Below, in pieces: positions 26,710 to 36,433 of a stretch of DNA of 64,000 bases (positions within the stretch are counted from its first letter, which is position 1; the number at the start of each line of letters is the position of its first letter). The position numbers and the translations under genes were made by a program. The notes beneath the pieces were generated by a model. It was not told the origin of the DNA, did not search any database, and saw only the letters and a program-made list of their open reading frames with translations. This DNA is from Aminobacter sp. J41 (GTDB taxonomy: Bacteria; Pseudomonadota; Alphaproteobacteria; Rhizobiales; Rhizobiaceae): positions 34,536 through 98,535 of the forward strand of contig NZ_JAGL01000013.1 of NCBI RefSeq assembly GCF_000526635.1. Direction: 5' to 3'.

Positions 26710-28137
26710 GTGATCGCGATGCCCAACCCTCAGACTCTTGCAATGACAGCCAGCGCGCAGGCAGATGCGATGACCATCCCCGCCCCGCCGTTGTCGAAGC
26801 GGCCGCGTCGTGCAGGACCATTCGGAAGGAGCCATGGGCGCACCATGGGCGAGGCAAGGACCGACAGGAAGCCCTTCCCGCTTCCATTGTTCCTGCTGCT
26901 GTTTTCCCTGCAGATCCCCTGGATCATACCGCTAGGGCCGGTGCGCCTGACCCCATATCGCATCGTACTTCTGCTGCTGGTACCCTTGTTGCTCTACCGT
27001 TGGTGGTCCGGCGGCGCCGGGCGGAAGCGGATGACGGATATTGCGCTGCTTCTCCTTTGCATCTGGGCCGGCGTGGCGATGGTGGCCGTGCACGGCGTAG
27101 ATTTCTCGGTCGAACCGGTCGGCATTTTTTTCATCGAAGCGATGGGCGGCTTCCTTGTCGCGCGTTGCTATATCCGCGATGAGGACACCTTCTACCGGAC
27201 GGTCCGGATGCTCTTCATCATCACCGTCATTCTGCTGCCTTTTGCGCTCATCGAGTCGGTCACGGGACGCAACCTGATCATGCAGGCCTTTCGGATGGTT
27301 CTGCCGACCTATGGTGATGCAGGCATGCCGCTGCGCTGGGGGCTGAACCGCGCGCAAGTCAATCTTCTTCATCCGATTCATTTTGGCCTGACCATCGGCT
27401 GCACCCTCACGCTGACGTGGCTGGTCCTCGGGTATGGGAAGCCACTTTTCAACCGCCTCATGAAGGCAGGGCTTGTCTTCTTCACGTCATTCCTCTCGCT
27501 GTCGTCAGGTCCGCTGACGTCCGTCGTCGCACAGATCGGCTTGATGGTATGGAACCGGGTTTTCGCGCGAGTCCCGATGAAGTGGGGACTGATGGCTGCG
27601 GGTGGCGTGACGCTCTTCATTCTCACGGAGCTGTTCGCGAACAGGTCGCTAGCCGTCATTCTGATTTCGCTGTTCGCGTTTGATGAGCACTCCGCGTACA
27701 TCAGGACGCTCACATGGCAGTACGGGACCGAGTCGATCCTCAACCATCCCTTATGGGGAACGGGGTTGGGCATGTGGGAGAAGCCGGACTGGCTTACCGA
27801 AAGCATCGACATGTACTGGATCATCAATGCCGTTCGGCACGGCATTCTGGGAGGTGTTCTCACCTTCGCGGCGTTCATTCCTGCTCTGTATCAGATCGGT
27901 CGAAAACCGCTTTCCGATGAGAAGCTGAAGGCCTATCGAGCCGCCTATATGTACACCATGGCCAGCTTTTTCATCGCGGGATGGGCCGTCCACTATTGGG
28001 AATCGACGTATATCCTGTTCGTTTTTCTCCTCGGCAGCGGATTCTGGATCCTGGATTGCGAGGAACCACCTGCGGTGGACAAGCGGAGGGCGCGCAACAG
28101 GCCTCGACGCCCTTCAAGAAGTACCACGAACAGCTAG
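26710..28137 (+). CDS. O-antigen ligase/polymerase-like membrane protein
   Basis: The product has up to 475 residues with a hydrophilic N-terminal stretch of about 55 residues, 10-12 membrane segments, and a large periplasmic loop before the last helices (around residues 320-380, with TWQYGTESILNHPLWGTGLG). This layout, and the segment PLWGTGLGMWEK, resemble the Wzy_C/O-antigen ligase family of exopolysaccharide polymerases. The start is uncertain: GTG 26710 is the first option, ATG 26719 and later Met codons are possible. No glycosyltransferase or flippase lies nearby, so it is an orphan apart from the divergent phosphohexomutase. The end overlaps the convergent yehW gene by 24 bases. Confidence 0.8.
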   Translation: MIAMPNPQTLAMTASAQADAMTIPAPPLSKRPRRAGPFGRSHGRTMGEARTDRKPFPLPLFLLLFSLQIPWIIPLGPVRLTPYRIVLLLLVPLLLYRWWSGGAGRKRMTDIALLLLCIWAGVAMVAVHGVDFSVEPVGIFFIEAMGGFLVARCYIRDEDTFYRTVRMLFIITVILLPFALIESVTGRNLIMQAFRMVLPTYGDAGMPLRWGLNRAQVNLLHPIHFGLTIGCTLTLTWLVLGYGKPLFNRLMKAGLVFFTSFLSLSSGPLTSVVAQIGLMVWNRVFARVPMKWGLMAAGGVTLFILTELFANRSLAVILISLFAFDEHSAYIRTLTWQYGTESILNHPLWGTGLGMWEKPDWLTESIDMYWIINAVRHGILGGVLTFAAFIPALYQIGRKPLSDEKLKAYRAAYMYTMASFFIAGWAVHYWESTYILFVFLLGSGFWILDCEEPPAVDKRRARNRPRRPSRSTTNS

Positions 28138-28851
28138 ATGCCGCTCCAGCGCGAACAGCGCGTCGTGGATGAGGATCGCCATCACGGCGACGACCAGAGC
28201 CCCCTGGAGGACGAAGGCGAGGTTGTTGGACTGAAGCCCGGCGATAATGACTTCGCCGAGGGTCGGCGCGGCGACCGTCGAGCCGATCGTCGCGGTTGAC
28301 AGGCTGATGACGGCGGCAACGCGAACGCCGGCTAGGATCAATGGCAGACAGAGTGGGAGCTCGACCGAAAAGAGGCGCTGCCAGCCCGTCATACCGACGC
28401 CCCTGGCCGCTTCCTGCACGTCGCGGGGGAGATTGGTGAGACCCGTTAGCGTGTTTTCGAAGATTGGCAGCATCGCATAGAGGAAAAGGGCGAGGAAGGT
28501 CGGCACCACGCCAAAGCCGGTCGCGGGTACGGCCAGCGCCAGCACCGCCACGGGCGGAAAGGTCTGGCCGATGTTGACGACGCTGCGGGCGAAGGGCAGC
28601 AGCTCGGTGCCGAACCTGCGGGTGACAAGAATGGCCAAAGCGATAGCCAGAACGCCGGCAGCAACCGTCGCGACAAAAACGAGCGCCAAATGCTGCGCCG
28701 CCAGCATGAGCAGGCTGGCGCGGTCGTAGATCGCGGGAGCGGTGCCCTGCGCCAGGCCGGAAAAGAGCGGAGCGAACGAACGGGGCGTCACCAGAAATGC
28801 GGCCAGAAGCCAAAAGGCGAGGGCGCGGAGCAGCGTCGGCAGCCACTTCAT
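28114..28851 (-). CDS. yehW: osmoprotectant ABC importer permease, YehW type
   Basis: The 245-residue protein has 5-6 helices and the EAA-type coupling loop LPRDVQEAARGVGMTGWQ near residue 145, as in OpuCB/ProW-like permeases. Its length matches YehW (about 243 residues). It is last in the transcript order osmF-yehY-yehX-yehW, exactly the order of the E. coli yehZYXW set. It pairs with YehY to take up a compatible solute such as glycine betaine. It overlaps yehX by 4 bases. Confidence 0.85.
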   Translation of the reverse strand: MKWLPTLLRALAFWLLAAFLVTPRSFAPLFSGLAQGTAPAIYDRASLLMLAAQHLALVFVATVAAGVLAIALAILVTRRFGTELLPFARSVVNIGQTFPPVAVLALAVPATGFGVVPTFLALFLYAMLPIFENTLTGLTNLPRDVQEAARGVGMTGWQRLFSVELPLCLPLILAGVRVAAVISLSTATIGSTVAAPTLGEVIIAGLQSNNLAFVLQGALVVAVMAILIHDALFALERHLAVRGTS

Positions 28852-29786
28852 CCCGGTCCCGCCCCGTTCCGTGTCAGTGCCTCGAGGGTGATGCGCCCGA
28901 GCAGGTCGCCGTTCCCGTCAGCGACGGGAAGGCTGGAAGCCCCATGCCACAGCATCTCGGCAAGGGCGTCACGCAGCGACAAATCGCTGCAAACGGCCGG
29001 GCCCTCCGCAGGGCCGGCTTCCATGATGTCGGCGACGCGGCTGAAGGAGAGCAGCCGGAACGGCCGCTCGGCCTTGCCGACAAGGGATTCGACGAAAGCG
29101 CTCGCAGGATACCGCAGAACTTCCGCGGGATCGGCGTACTGGATCAGCTTGCCCGCATCCATGACTGCGATGCGGTTGCCCAGCGCAAGTGCCTCCTCCA
29201 TGTCGTGCGTCACCATGACAATCGTGGTGCCGAGCCGCTTCTGGATCGCCAGAAGGTCTTCCCGCGCCTTATTGCGGATGATCGGGTCGAGGGCGCCGAA
29301 GGGCTCGTCCATCAGGAGAATGTTGGGTTGCGCGGCAAGAGCGCGGCCGACACCCACGCGCTGCTGCTGGCCGCCTGAGAGCTCGTGCGGATAGCGCGGG
29401 CCGTAGACTTCGGGCTCAAGCTGAAACAGCAACAGCAGTTCATCGACGCGTGCCTTGATGCGTCGACGGTCCCAGCCGAGCAGACGGGGCACCGTGGCGA
29501 TATTTTCCGCGACCGTGCGGTGAGGAAACAGGCCATGCTGTTGGATCACGTAGCCCATCGAGCGGCGCAGCTCCGGCCCCGGTACGTTTCTGTTGTCGAC
29601 GCCATCGATGCGGATCGTGCCGCGATCGAGCTCGACCAGCCGGTTGATCATACGAAGGAGCGTCGTCTTGCCCGAGCCCGACATGCCGACGATGGTCACG
29701 AACTCGTGGGCGTTGATCGTCATGGTGATGTCGTCGACGGCGGTAAGGCCGTTGAAGCTTTTGCCGACGCCCTCGATCTCGATCAT
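28848..29786 (-). CDS. yehX: osmoprotectant ABC importer ATP-binding protein, YehX/OpuCA type
   Basis: The 312-residue ATPase has Walker A GMSGSGKTT near residue 34, signature [14 protein letters not shown] near residue 133 and Walker B LLMDEPFGALDP near residue 155. A CBS-type domain follows in about residues 245-312 (LRDALAEMLWHGASSLPVADGNGDLLGRI, in outline). The CBS domain is the ionic-strength sensor of this class. It is translationally coupled to yehY and yehW by 4-base overlaps. Confidence 0.9.
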   Translation of the reverse strand: MIEIEGVGKSFNGLTAVDDITMTINAHEFVTIVGMSGSGKTTLLRMINRLVELDRGTIRIDGVDNRNVPGPELRRSMGYVIQQHGLFPHRTVAENIATVPRLLGWDRRRIKARVDELLLLFQLEPEVYGPRYPHELSGGQQQRVGVGRALAAQPNILLMDEPFGALDPIIRNKAREDLLAIQKRLGTTIVMVTHDMEEALALGNRIAVMDAGKLIQYADPAEVLRYPASAFVESLVGKAERPFRLLSFSRVADIMEAGPAEGPAVCSDLSLRDALAEMLWHGASSLPVADGNGDLLGRITLEALTRNGAGPG

Positions 29787-30982
29787 CGCGCGCTGCCCCC
29801 TGATGGTGGCGGTGAGGCAAGCTCGATCAGCACGTCGAGAATGACGGCCGCGGAGAAGGCCAACAACACCGTCGGCAGTGCGCCGAGCAGGACGAGATCA
29901 GCCGCCATCTGGCCGAGGCCCTGGAAGACGAAAACGCCGAAGCCGCCGCCGCCAATCAGCGCGGCGATGGTGACGAGGCCGATGTTCTGGACGAGGACAA
30001 TGCGCACCCCGGTCAGGATCGTTGGCAACGCGAGCGGGAACTCGATCTTCATCAGCCGCTGCAGCGATGTCATGCCCGTGCCGCGAGCGGCCTCGCGGAC
30101 GTCTGGTGCTACACCCGCGAGACCGGCGATCGTGTTCGCGACCACCGGAAGCAGCGAATAGAGGTAGAGCGCAAGGAAGGCAGGGGCGGCGCCGATGCCG
30201 CGAATGCCGAGGGCGCTGGCGCCAGGAACGTTCGCTGCCACCCAGCCGAGCGGGGCAATCAGCAGAGCAAACATTGCCATCGAGGGGATGGTCTGGATCG
30301 TGTTGAGGACGTTGAGCACAGCGCCGCGCAATGACGGCGCGCGATGGCAAAAGATGCCAATCGGCACCCCGGTAAGGATTGCCGCGGCCACTGAGCCGAC
30401 TGCCAGCAGAAGATGGCTTCGCCCTTCGTTCCAGAAGCTCGCAGCGCGGTTGGCGTACTCCTTCATCAGGGAGAGATCATCCCAAAGACCGATCGTCAGC
30501 CCCCCGCCGAGCAAAAGGTAGAAGCCTGCGAGAAGCAGCAACCGGATGAGCGGACCGGCCGCGAGACGGGAGAGAGCGTCCGTCACCAGAAGGCCGAACG
30601 CAAAGACAAGCAGCCAAAAGCCGGAGGCGGGTGAAACTCGCGCGAGGCGGTCGCCTTCGGGCGTAAGGTGGGTGCCGCTGAGGCCGATCAGCACGAACAG
30701 GAACGCCAAAATGCCGGCGCCTATTGCCAGACGGGGGAGCGGGTGGCTTCTGACGAGGCTGAGGGCCGCGACTACGGCGATGACGAGCGTGGCCACGATC
30801 GCAAGCGAATGGGGCACGGCGTTCCAGAGCGCTACCGCGTCGCCAGGTACGATGCGGTTGGCGCGAAACGTCGCGAACGGCAGGAAGACCAGCGCAACGA
30901 GCGCCAGCCCTGCAACGAGAAGACCGGGTTTGTCGATGTGCAGGGCTGGTTGCTTGGTGGCACTTGCGGCAGTGGTCGCCAC
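29783..30982 (-). CDS. yehY: osmoprotectant ABC importer permease, YehY type
   Basis: The 399-residue permease has an N-terminal extension of four to five helices before the usual importer domain, which begins near residue 190. The coupling loop APDVREAARGTGMTSLQ lies near residue 295. The extension and length match YehY (about 385 residues) and separate it from ordinary OpuC permeases. It lies 8 bases after osmF and overlaps yehX by 4 bases. Confidence 0.87.
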   Translation of the reverse strand: MATTAASATKQPALHIDKPGLLVAGLALVALVFLPFATFRANRIVPGDAVALWNAVPHSLAIVATLVIAVVAALSLVRSHPLPRLAIGAGILAFLFVLIGLSGTHLTPEGDRLARVSPASGFWLLVFAFGLLVTDALSRLAAGPLIRLLLLAGFYLLLGGGLTIGLWDDLSLMKEYANRAASFWNEGRSHLLLAVGSVAAAILTGVPIGIFCHRAPSLRGAVLNVLNTIQTIPSMAMFALLIAPLGWVAANVPGASALGIRGIGAAPAFLALYLYSLLPVVANTIAGLAGVAPDVREAARGTGMTSLQRLMKIEFPLALPTILTGVRIVLVQNIGLVTIAALIGGGGFGVFVFQGLGQMAADLVLLGALPTVLLAFSAAVILDVLIELASPPPSGGSAR

Positions 30983-30990
30983 CGCGGCGC

Positions 30991-31902
30991 CTATTTCAGG
31001 AGGTCGTTCGTCTTGAGGAAGTCTTCCGCGACTGCGTTCGCGGCTTCACCGCCCACCTGCACGCGGCCGTTGAGTTCCTGCAGGGTTTCGAGGTCGAGCC
31101 TTTCGAACACAGGCTTCAGTAGTTCCTCGATCTGCGGGTACTCCTTCAGAACATCCTCGCGCACAATCGGAGCTGGCTGGTAGACCGGCTGCACGTTCTT
31201 GTCGTCCTCGAGCACCACGAGCCCGGACGAGGCGATGCCTCCATCCGTGCCATAGACCATGGCCGCATTCGCGCCGCTGGTCTGGTTCGCCGCGGCGGCA
31301 ATGGTAGCTGCCGTGTCGCCGCCGGATAGGGTGATCAGCTGGCCGGACTTCAGTTCAAAACCATAGGTGCTCTGGAAGGCGGGCAGCGCGGCAGCCGAGT
31401 TCACGAATTCGGAAGAGGCCGCGAGCACGACCTTGCCGCCGTCGCTGACAAATTTTCCGAAGTCTGACAGCGTCTTGAGGTGGTTTTCCTGGGCGAGTTC
31501 CTGCCTGACCGCGATGCCCCAGGTGTTGTTGGCGGGCGAGGCTGTCAACCAGACGATCTGGTTTGCCTCGTAGTCCAGCTTGCGCGCTTCCTCGTAGGCT
31601 TTCTGAGCGTCCTTCCAGATCGGCTCGTCTGCCTTATCGAAGAAGTAGGCGGCATTGCCAGTATATTCAGGGTAGATGTGGATCTCTCCGGCGATGATCG
31701 CGTTCCTCACGACCGGAGTTGCGCCGAGCTGGATCCGGTCGGTTGTAGAAATGCCACCATGCTCGAGGACCAACCGGATGATGTTGCCGAGGACGCCGCC
31801 CTCCGTGTCGATCTTGGAACTGACGACCACCTGCGCCTGCGCCGGCGTCAACGAAACGAACAGCGCAAGCGCCGCCCCTGCAAAGGATTTCACTGCCAGC
31901 AT
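30991..31902 (-). CDS. osmF: osmoprotectant-binding protein, OsmF/YehZ type
   Basis: The 303-residue precursor has a signal peptide (residues 1-23, ending PAQAQ) and an OpuAC-like binding fold with VVSSKIDTEGGVLGNIIRLVLE just after cleavage, the typical OsmF/ProX beginning. A segment EIHIYPEYTGNAAYFF near residue 75 is the conserved EYTG motif of this family. It captures a compatible solute in the periplasm for YehYXW. ATG 31902 has GGGAGAGG upstream; the open frame further upstream lacks a signal peptide at its start. Confidence 0.9.
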   Translation of the reverse strand: MLAVKSFAGAALALFVSLTPAQAQVVVSSKIDTEGGVLGNIIRLVLEHGGISTTDRIQLGATPVVRNAIIAGEIHIYPEYTGNAAYFFDKADEPIWKDAQKAYEEARKLDYEANQIVWLTASPANNTWGIAVRQELAQENHLKTLSDFGKFVSDGGKVVLAASSEFVNSAAALPAFQSTYGFELKSGQLITLSGGDTAATIAAAANQTSGANAAMVYGTDGGIASSGLVVLEDDKNVQPVYQPAPIVREDVLKEYPQIEELLKPVFERLDLETLQELNGRVQVGGEAANAVAEDFLKTNDLLK

Positions 31903-32017
31903 GGACCCTCTCCCAACGGACACATTTTGGAGCGCAACGCACGAGCGAGCATCTGGTTGCATTCCGCATGGAGATTGGTGCTAAGAACCGCCCACGACAA
32001 AGATTCGGACCCCCACC

Positions 32018-32941
32018 GTGAACCCTCCCGTACATCGCCAGTCCAACAACCGCGTCGGCATGCTCTACATGACGGCGGCCTGCCTGATCTTCGCGATCCA
32101 GGACGGCATCTCTCGCCATCTGGCGGAAGACATCAGCGTCTACATGATCGTCATGGTGCGCTTCTGGGTCTATGCGGCACTGGCGCTGATCTGGGCGGCG
32201 CGCAGGCCGGGAGGCTTCCGTACCGCGGTGGCGAGCGCGTATCCGGTGATGCAGATCCTGCGCGCAGTGTTCATGATTGCCGAGATCGTCGTGATCATGT
32301 TCTCGTTCGTGAAGCTGGGGCTGATCGCCACCCACGCTGTGTTCGTGAGCTACCCGCTGATCATCGCCGCGCTTTCGGTGCCCATCCTCGGCGAGAAAGT
32401 CGGCTGGCGCCGCTGGCTGGCGATCTTCGTCGGCTTCATCGGCGTCCTGGTGATCATCAATCCGAATGAGGCGGTACTTAGCCTGTGGACCCTCGTGCCG
32501 CTCGCAGCCGCCACCCTGTTCGCCATCTACAGCGTGTTGACGCGCTATGTGGCCGCGGGTGACAGCGCTGCGGTAAGCTTCTTCTGGACCGGCGTGTTCG
32601 GCGCCGTGATCATCACACCAATCGCTGCACTACACTGGGAGCCCATTGCGGTGCGTGAGGCAGGGTGGCTGGCGCTTCTCTGCGTGCTGGCGATGGTCGG
32701 TCACTGGATGCTGATCAAGGCCTACGACGCAGCGGACGCTTCGAGCGTTCAGCCATTCGCCTACCTCCAGTTCCCGTTCGTTTCGATTGTCGGCCTTGTG
32801 GTGTTCGGAGAGGCGCTCGCCACCAACGTTATCATCGGAGCGCTGATAGTGGTCGGCGCAGGTCTGTTCACCTTCTGGCGCGAGCGCGTGCGGCGGCGCG
32901 CTGCGCTGGCGCAACAGGCACAGGAGCATAACGCCGGCTAA
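32018..32941 (+). CDS. DMT-superfamily permease, EamA type
   Basis: The 307-residue protein has ten hydrophobic segments forming two EamA repeats (about residues 10-145 and 155-290). The first repeat has AACLIFAIQDGISRHL. Family members move amino acids, nucleosides or other metabolites across the inner membrane; the cargo cannot be predicted. It is divergent from osmF with 115 bases between starts, so the region holds both promoters. It ends one base before the convergent small gene at 32943. Confidence 0.88.
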   Translation: MNPPVHRQSNNRVGMLYMTAACLIFAIQDGISRHLAEDISVYMIVMVRFWVYAALALIWAARRPGGFRTAVASAYPVMQILRAVFMIAEIVVIMFSFVKLGLIATHAVFVSYPLIIAALSVPILGEKVGWRRWLAIFVGFIGVLVIINPNEAVLSLWTLVPLAAATLFAIYSVLTRYVAAGDSAAVSFFWTGVFGAVIITPIAALHWEPIAVREAGWLALLCVLAMVGHWMLIKAYDAADASSVQPFAYLQFPFVSIVGLVVFGEALATNVIIGALIVVGAGLFTFWRERVRRRAALAQQAQEHNAG

Positions 32942-32942
32942 A

Positions 32943-33179
32943 CTAGCCAGCGTCCTTTTCTTCCGTTTGAATATCGGGCTCGAGAACGCCGTAATCCCCC
33001 GACTTGGCTCCTGGCTTGGCCGGGAGTTTGCCCTCCGCGGCAAGACCGCGGCGCAGAAGTTCGCGCACCGCCGCTGCTCTGCTCGGCATGCGTCGTTCAA
33101 AACGCCAGTCTTCAAGCGCCGCCAGTTCTTCGGCAGTCAGCATGATCTGAAGGCGTTCCTGGCGTTCAATTTCAGCCAA
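32943..33179 (-). CDS. small ribbon-helix-helix-like protein
   Basis: The frame gives 78 residues from TTG 33179, which has AGGGGGA a few bases upstream. An in-frame TTG at 33251 would add 24 residues. A central segment, LQIMLTAEELAALEDWRFERRMPSRAAAVRELLRRGL (outlined here: a short strand, then two helices with R-M-P-S-R between them), resembles the ribbon-helix-helix fold of small DNA-binding proteins. The C-terminus is charged. It may be a transcription factor or an orphan antitoxin; no toxin gene is adjacent. Confidence 0.65.
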   Translation of the reverse strand: MAEIERQERLQIMLTAEELAALEDWRFERRMPSRAAAVRELLRRGLAAEGKLPAKPGAKSGDYGVLEPDIQTEEKDAG

Positions 33180-33325
33180 CGAATCCCCCTGAACGGGATG
33201 AGTAAGTGATGCTAATTGCACAAAGTTAGGAACCGCCGGAACCAGCGTCAAGTATAGCTTGGTCTAAAGGCCTGCAATGGACGCAAGAGGGCCAGATAAA
33301 GCAGTTGGTGCATATTGCTAACTTA

Positions 33326-33354
33326 TTGAAAATAAATAACAAATATCAGATATT
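33326..33354 (+). promoter_or_regulatory. AT-rich sigma70-like promoter
   Basis: TTGAAA (33326-33331), 17 bases, then GATATT (33349-33354) lie in a strikingly AT-rich stretch of about 60 bases (33300-33362). It would serve the small gene at 33415. The -10 matches consensus at 4 of 6 positions. Confidence 0.5.
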
Positions 33355-33414
33355 ACCCTTGCATTTCCGGTCAGTCCCAGTCATGCTTCGGTCATGCACA
33401 GAAAGGAGCCGTCA

Positions 33415-33648
33415 ATGATGAAAAGGCTCGACATGCCTGAACTCAACGCCGATCTTGCGGAACTGGTTCGGCAAGCGATGGCGACCAATCGGGTCGTGAA
33501 CGTCCCCGTCGTTGCGGAACAGCTCAGGCGCAAGCATGAGCATCTAAATATCGCGCTTGAAGATCTCGAAGAGCTCGTCCTGCAGTCGGCCAGCCAGCTG
33601 CCATACCCGATCGAGTTCGACACCAACGGCGACGACGCAAAGCTATAG
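33415..33648 (+). CDS. small hypothetical protein
   Basis: The 77-residue product starts at ATG 33415 with a strong AAAGGAG 7 bases upstream. It is acidic and mostly helical: helices of about residues 8-25 and 30-65, no cysteine, no membrane segment. A segment, LRRKHEHLNIALEDLEELV, looks like a helix that could dimerise. I recognise no family. Good ribosome site, AT-rich promoter and a hairpin terminator downstream support a real, independently transcribed gene. Confidence 0.68.
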   Translation: MMKRLDMPELNADLAELVRQAMATNRVVNVPVVAEQLRRKHEHLNIALEDLEELVLQSASQLPYPIEFDTNGDDAKL

Positions 33649-33679
33649 ATAGCCGGATCTGTAAAGCTGAATGCAATTG

Positions 33680-33703
33680 GATGGCGCTCAATCGAGCGCC
33701 ATC
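33680..33703. terminator. hairpin terminator between convergent genes
   Basis: GATGGCGCTC (33680-33689) and GAGCGCCATC (33694-33703) form a perfect 10-bp stem with an AATC loop. It sits 31 bases after the small gene and 20 bases beyond the dehydratase stop. T-tracts are weak on both sides (GTTCGTCTT on the plus side). Confidence 0.55.
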
Positions 33704-33722
33704 GTTCGTCTTGAGGGCGCGA

Positions 33723-35504
33723 TCAGTGATTGTCGCGCGGCAAGCCCTTGGTCTGGGCAATCTGCTGGTAGTCGACGGCCGGCTTGAGCACGCCTCCGTT
33801 GCCGAGCTGGTCGACCATCGAGCGCTGGATCTCCTGCCACGGCGTCTGGTGAGCGGGGTACTTGTAGCCGCCATTGGCGGTGAGGTCGGCACGCCGACGT
33901 TCCAGCTCTTCCTCAGGCACCAGCATGTTTGCTTCGCCCTTGCGCAGGTCGATGCGGACGCGGTCGCCCGTGCGCAGGATGGCAAGCCCACCGCCCGCGG
34001 CCGCTTCCGGCGACGCGTTGAGGATCGAGGGCGAGCCTGACGTGCCCGACTGGCGCCCGTCGCCGATGCAGGCGAGCGAGTGGATGCCCTTCTTGATGAG
34101 GTAGCTCGGCGGACGCATGTTCACGACCTCCGCCGCACCCGGATAGCCGATCGGCCCGGTGCCGCGCATGAAGAGCAGGCAGTGCTCGTCGATTTCGAGT
34201 GACGGATCGTCGATGCGGGCGTGGTAGTCCTCTGGCCCGTCGAAAACCACCGCACGGCCTTCGAAGGCATCGGGGTCGTCCGGGTTCGACAGGTAACGCT
34301 CGCGGAACTCCTTGCTGATCACGCTCGTCTTCATGATGGCGTTGTCGAACAGGTTGCCTCTCAAGACGAGGAAGCCTGCCTGCTCAACCAGCGGGTTGTC
34401 GAAGCTGCGGATGACATTCGGGTTTTCGCTCACGGCATTGCGGCAGTTCTCGCCAATGGTCTTGCCGTTCACCGTCAACGCATCCTCGTGGATGAGGTTG
34501 TGGCGGATCAGTTCACCGATCACCGCCGGCACGCCGCCGGCGCGGTAGTAGTCCTCGGCAAGATATTCGCCGGCCGGCTGCAGGTTGACGAGGAGCGGCA
34601 CGTCGTGGCCGATCGTTTGCCAGTCCTGCAGCGGCAGGTCGACGCCCATGTGGCGCGCAATCGCGCCAATATGGATCGGTGCGTTGGTGGAGCCGCCGAT
34701 TGCCGAGTTGACGACGATTGCGTTCTCGAAAGCCTTGCGGGTCAAGATGTCGGACGGCTTCAGGTCCTCATGCACCATCTGGACCATGCGCTTGCCGGTG
34801 CGCCAGGCCATCTCAGCACGGTCGCGGTGCGGGGCGGGGATCGCGGCCGAGCCTGGGAGCTGCATGCCAAGCGCTTCGGCCAGCGAGTTCATGGTCGAGG
34901 CGGTGCCCATCGTGTTGCAGTAGCCGACGGAGGGAGCCGAACTCGCGACGAGGTCGATGAACTCCTCGTAGCCGATTTCGCCAGCCGCCATCAGCTGCCG
35001 CGCCTTCCAGATGATAGTGCCGGAGCCGGTGCGCTCGCCGCGGTGCCAGCCGTTGAGCATCGGCCCCACCGAGAAGGCGATCGCCGGAATGTTCACGGTT
35101 GCGGCGGCCATCAGCAGGGCGGGGGTGGTCTTGTCGCAGCCAATGGTGAGCACCACGCCATCGAGCGGGTAGCCGTACAGAACCTCCACAAGCCCAAGAT
35201 AGGCGAGGTTGCGGTCGAGGCTCGCCGTCGGGCGCTTGCCGGTCTCCTGGATCGGATGAACCGGAAACTCGAAGGCGATGCCGCCGGCCTCGCGAATGCC
35301 CTCGCGGATGCGCTGGGCCAAGACTACGTGATGGCGATTGCAGGGCGAAAGGTCCGATCCAGTCTGCGCAATGCCGATGATCGGCTTGCCCGACTGAAGT
35401 TCTTCACGCGAGATGCCGTAGTTCATGTAGCGCTCGAGGTAGAGCGCTGTCATGTCGGGATTGCCCGGCGTATCGAACCAGGCGCGAGAGCGCAGCTTCT
35501 TCAT
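33723..35504 (-). CDS. IlvD/Edd-family sugar-acid dehydratase (arabonate/xylonate type)
   Basis: The 593-residue protein belongs to the IlvD/Edd dehydratases. The three iron-sulfur cysteines are C55 (DLSPCNRH), C123 (IGCDKTTPA) and C196 (GYCNTMGTA), and K125 is the lysine carbamylated for magnesium binding in this family. Three cysteines with a short N-terminus indicate a [2Fe-2S] enzyme like rhizobial L-arabinonate or Caulobacter D-xylonate dehydratase. It removes water from an aldonic acid to give a 2-keto-3-deoxy acid. Its gene ends the TRAP operon, so the substrate is probably the imported acid or a product of it. True IlvD of branched-chain amino acid synthesis is less likely because of this context. 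Confidence 0.87.
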   Translation of the reverse strand: MKKLRSRAWFDTPGNPDMTALYLERYMNYGISREELQSGKPIIGIAQTGSDLSPCNRHHVVLAQRIREGIREAGGIAFEFPVHPIQETGKRPTASLDRNLAYLGLVEVLYGYPLDGVVLTIGCDKTTPALLMAAATVNIPAIAFSVGPMLNGWHRGERTGSGTIIWKARQLMAAGEIGYEEFIDLVASSAPSVGYCNTMGTASTMNSLAEALGMQLPGSAAIPAPHRDRAEMAWRTGKRMVQMVHEDLKPSDILTRKAFENAIVVNSAIGGSTNAPIHIGAIARHMGVDLPLQDWQTIGHDVPLLVNLQPAGEYLAEDYYRAGGVPAVIGELIRHNLIHEDALTVNGKTIGENCRNAVSENPNVIRSFDNPLVEQAGFLVLRGNLFDNAIMKTSVISKEFRERYLSNPDDPDAFEGRAVVFDGPEDYHARIDDPSLEIDEHCLLFMRGTGPIGYPGAAEVVNMRPPSYLIKKGIHSLACIGDGRQSGTSGSPSILNASPEAAAGGGLAILRTGDRVRIDLRKGEANMLVPEEELERRRADLTANGGYKYPAHQTPWQEIQRSMVDQLGNGGVLKPAVDYQQIAQTKGLPRDNH

Positions 35505-36433
35505 GGAATGTCTCCGGAAATGGTATCGGCAACAACGCTATTGGAGCGCTGCTGCTTGCGTTCACGAATGTAAATGACGAGACCCGAGAGGGTGATGATG
35601 GCAGCGCCAATCAGCATCACCGGTCGCGGCAGGTCATCGAAGAATAGCCAGCCGAGGATGATGCCCCACGGCAGCATGGTGTACTGGAACGGCGCGATGA
35701 TCGCAGCGTCCGCCAGCTTCACGGCACGGTTCACGCAGATATGTGCGAACATAGCGACCACACCGAGCGCGCCGAGCAGGATGAAGTCAGGCGCCGTCGG
35801 CGTGACCCAGCCGAATGGTGAAAGTACGAGCCCCGCCGCGAGCGAGCCAAGCAGCTGGAAGGTCACCAACGTCTTGTCGGGCGTGCCGCGCAAGGTGCGG
35901 CCAGTGACGACCATCAGCGCGAAGGCGAGGGTGCCGACTATCGCAGCGCCGATCGCAAGCGGTTCAACCGTGCCGGACGGCGTCAGCGCGATGACAACGC
36001 CAATGAAGCCGATGGCAATGGCGGTCCAGCGGATCGGGCCGACGCGCTCGCCGAGCAGGAAGGGGGACATTGCTGCGACGTAGATCGGAGCCGCCAGCCA
36101 ATAGGTGACGACGTCCGCGAGTGGCAGATACGACACCGAATAGTAGAAGCAGAACACCTCGACGGTCGAACAAACAACACGGGCAAGCTGCTGCCAGGGC
36201 CGTTCGACGCAGACGAGAGAAGAAAGCCCTGCGCGCCAGACGAAGGGTGCCAGGATGGCGAGCGCAAATGCGGAGCGGATCAACAGCACCTGGCCGACGG
36301 TGTAGGTAGAGACCAGCCATTTGCCCATCGCGTCGTTGAGCGAAAACAGGAACATGGCAAGCAGCATGACCAGCATGCCGCGTGCCGCGGGAGACAGGCC
36401 TGCTTGCGAGCGCGCAGCAGCCGCGGCGGTCAT
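35501..36433 (-). CDS. DMT-superfamily permease, EamA type
   Basis: The 310-residue protein has ten hydrophobic segments in two EamA repeats (residues 15-150 and 160-295) and a short basic C-terminus. It overlaps the dehydratase gene by 4 bases and follows the TRAP binding protein gene by 139 bases, within which a hairpin occurs. In this operon it could be a second transporter for the sugar acid or an exporter of an inhibitory intermediate. The direction and cargo are not visible in the sequence. Confidence 0.87.
   Translation of the reverse strand: MTAAAAARSQAGLSPAARGMLVMLLAMFLFSLNDAMGKWLVSTYTVGQVLLIRSAFALAILAPFVWRAGLSSLVCVERPWQQLARVVCSTVEVFCFYYSVSYLPLADVVTYWLAAPIYVAAMSPFLLGERVGPIRWTAIAIGFIGVVIALTPSGTVEPLAIGAAIVGTLAFALMVVTGRTLRGTPDKTLVTFQLLGSLAAGLVLSPFGWVTPTAPDFILLGALGVVAMFAHICVNRAVKLADAAIIAPFQYTMLPWGIILGWLFFDDLPRPVMLIGAAIITLSGLVIYIRERKQQRSNSVVADTISGDIP

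Noticed and set aside
27971..28846. 291-residue open frame on the minus strand
   Set aside because: It is a second frame over yehW with Arg/Pro/His-rich content; yehW in the other frame has clear helices and the EAA loop.
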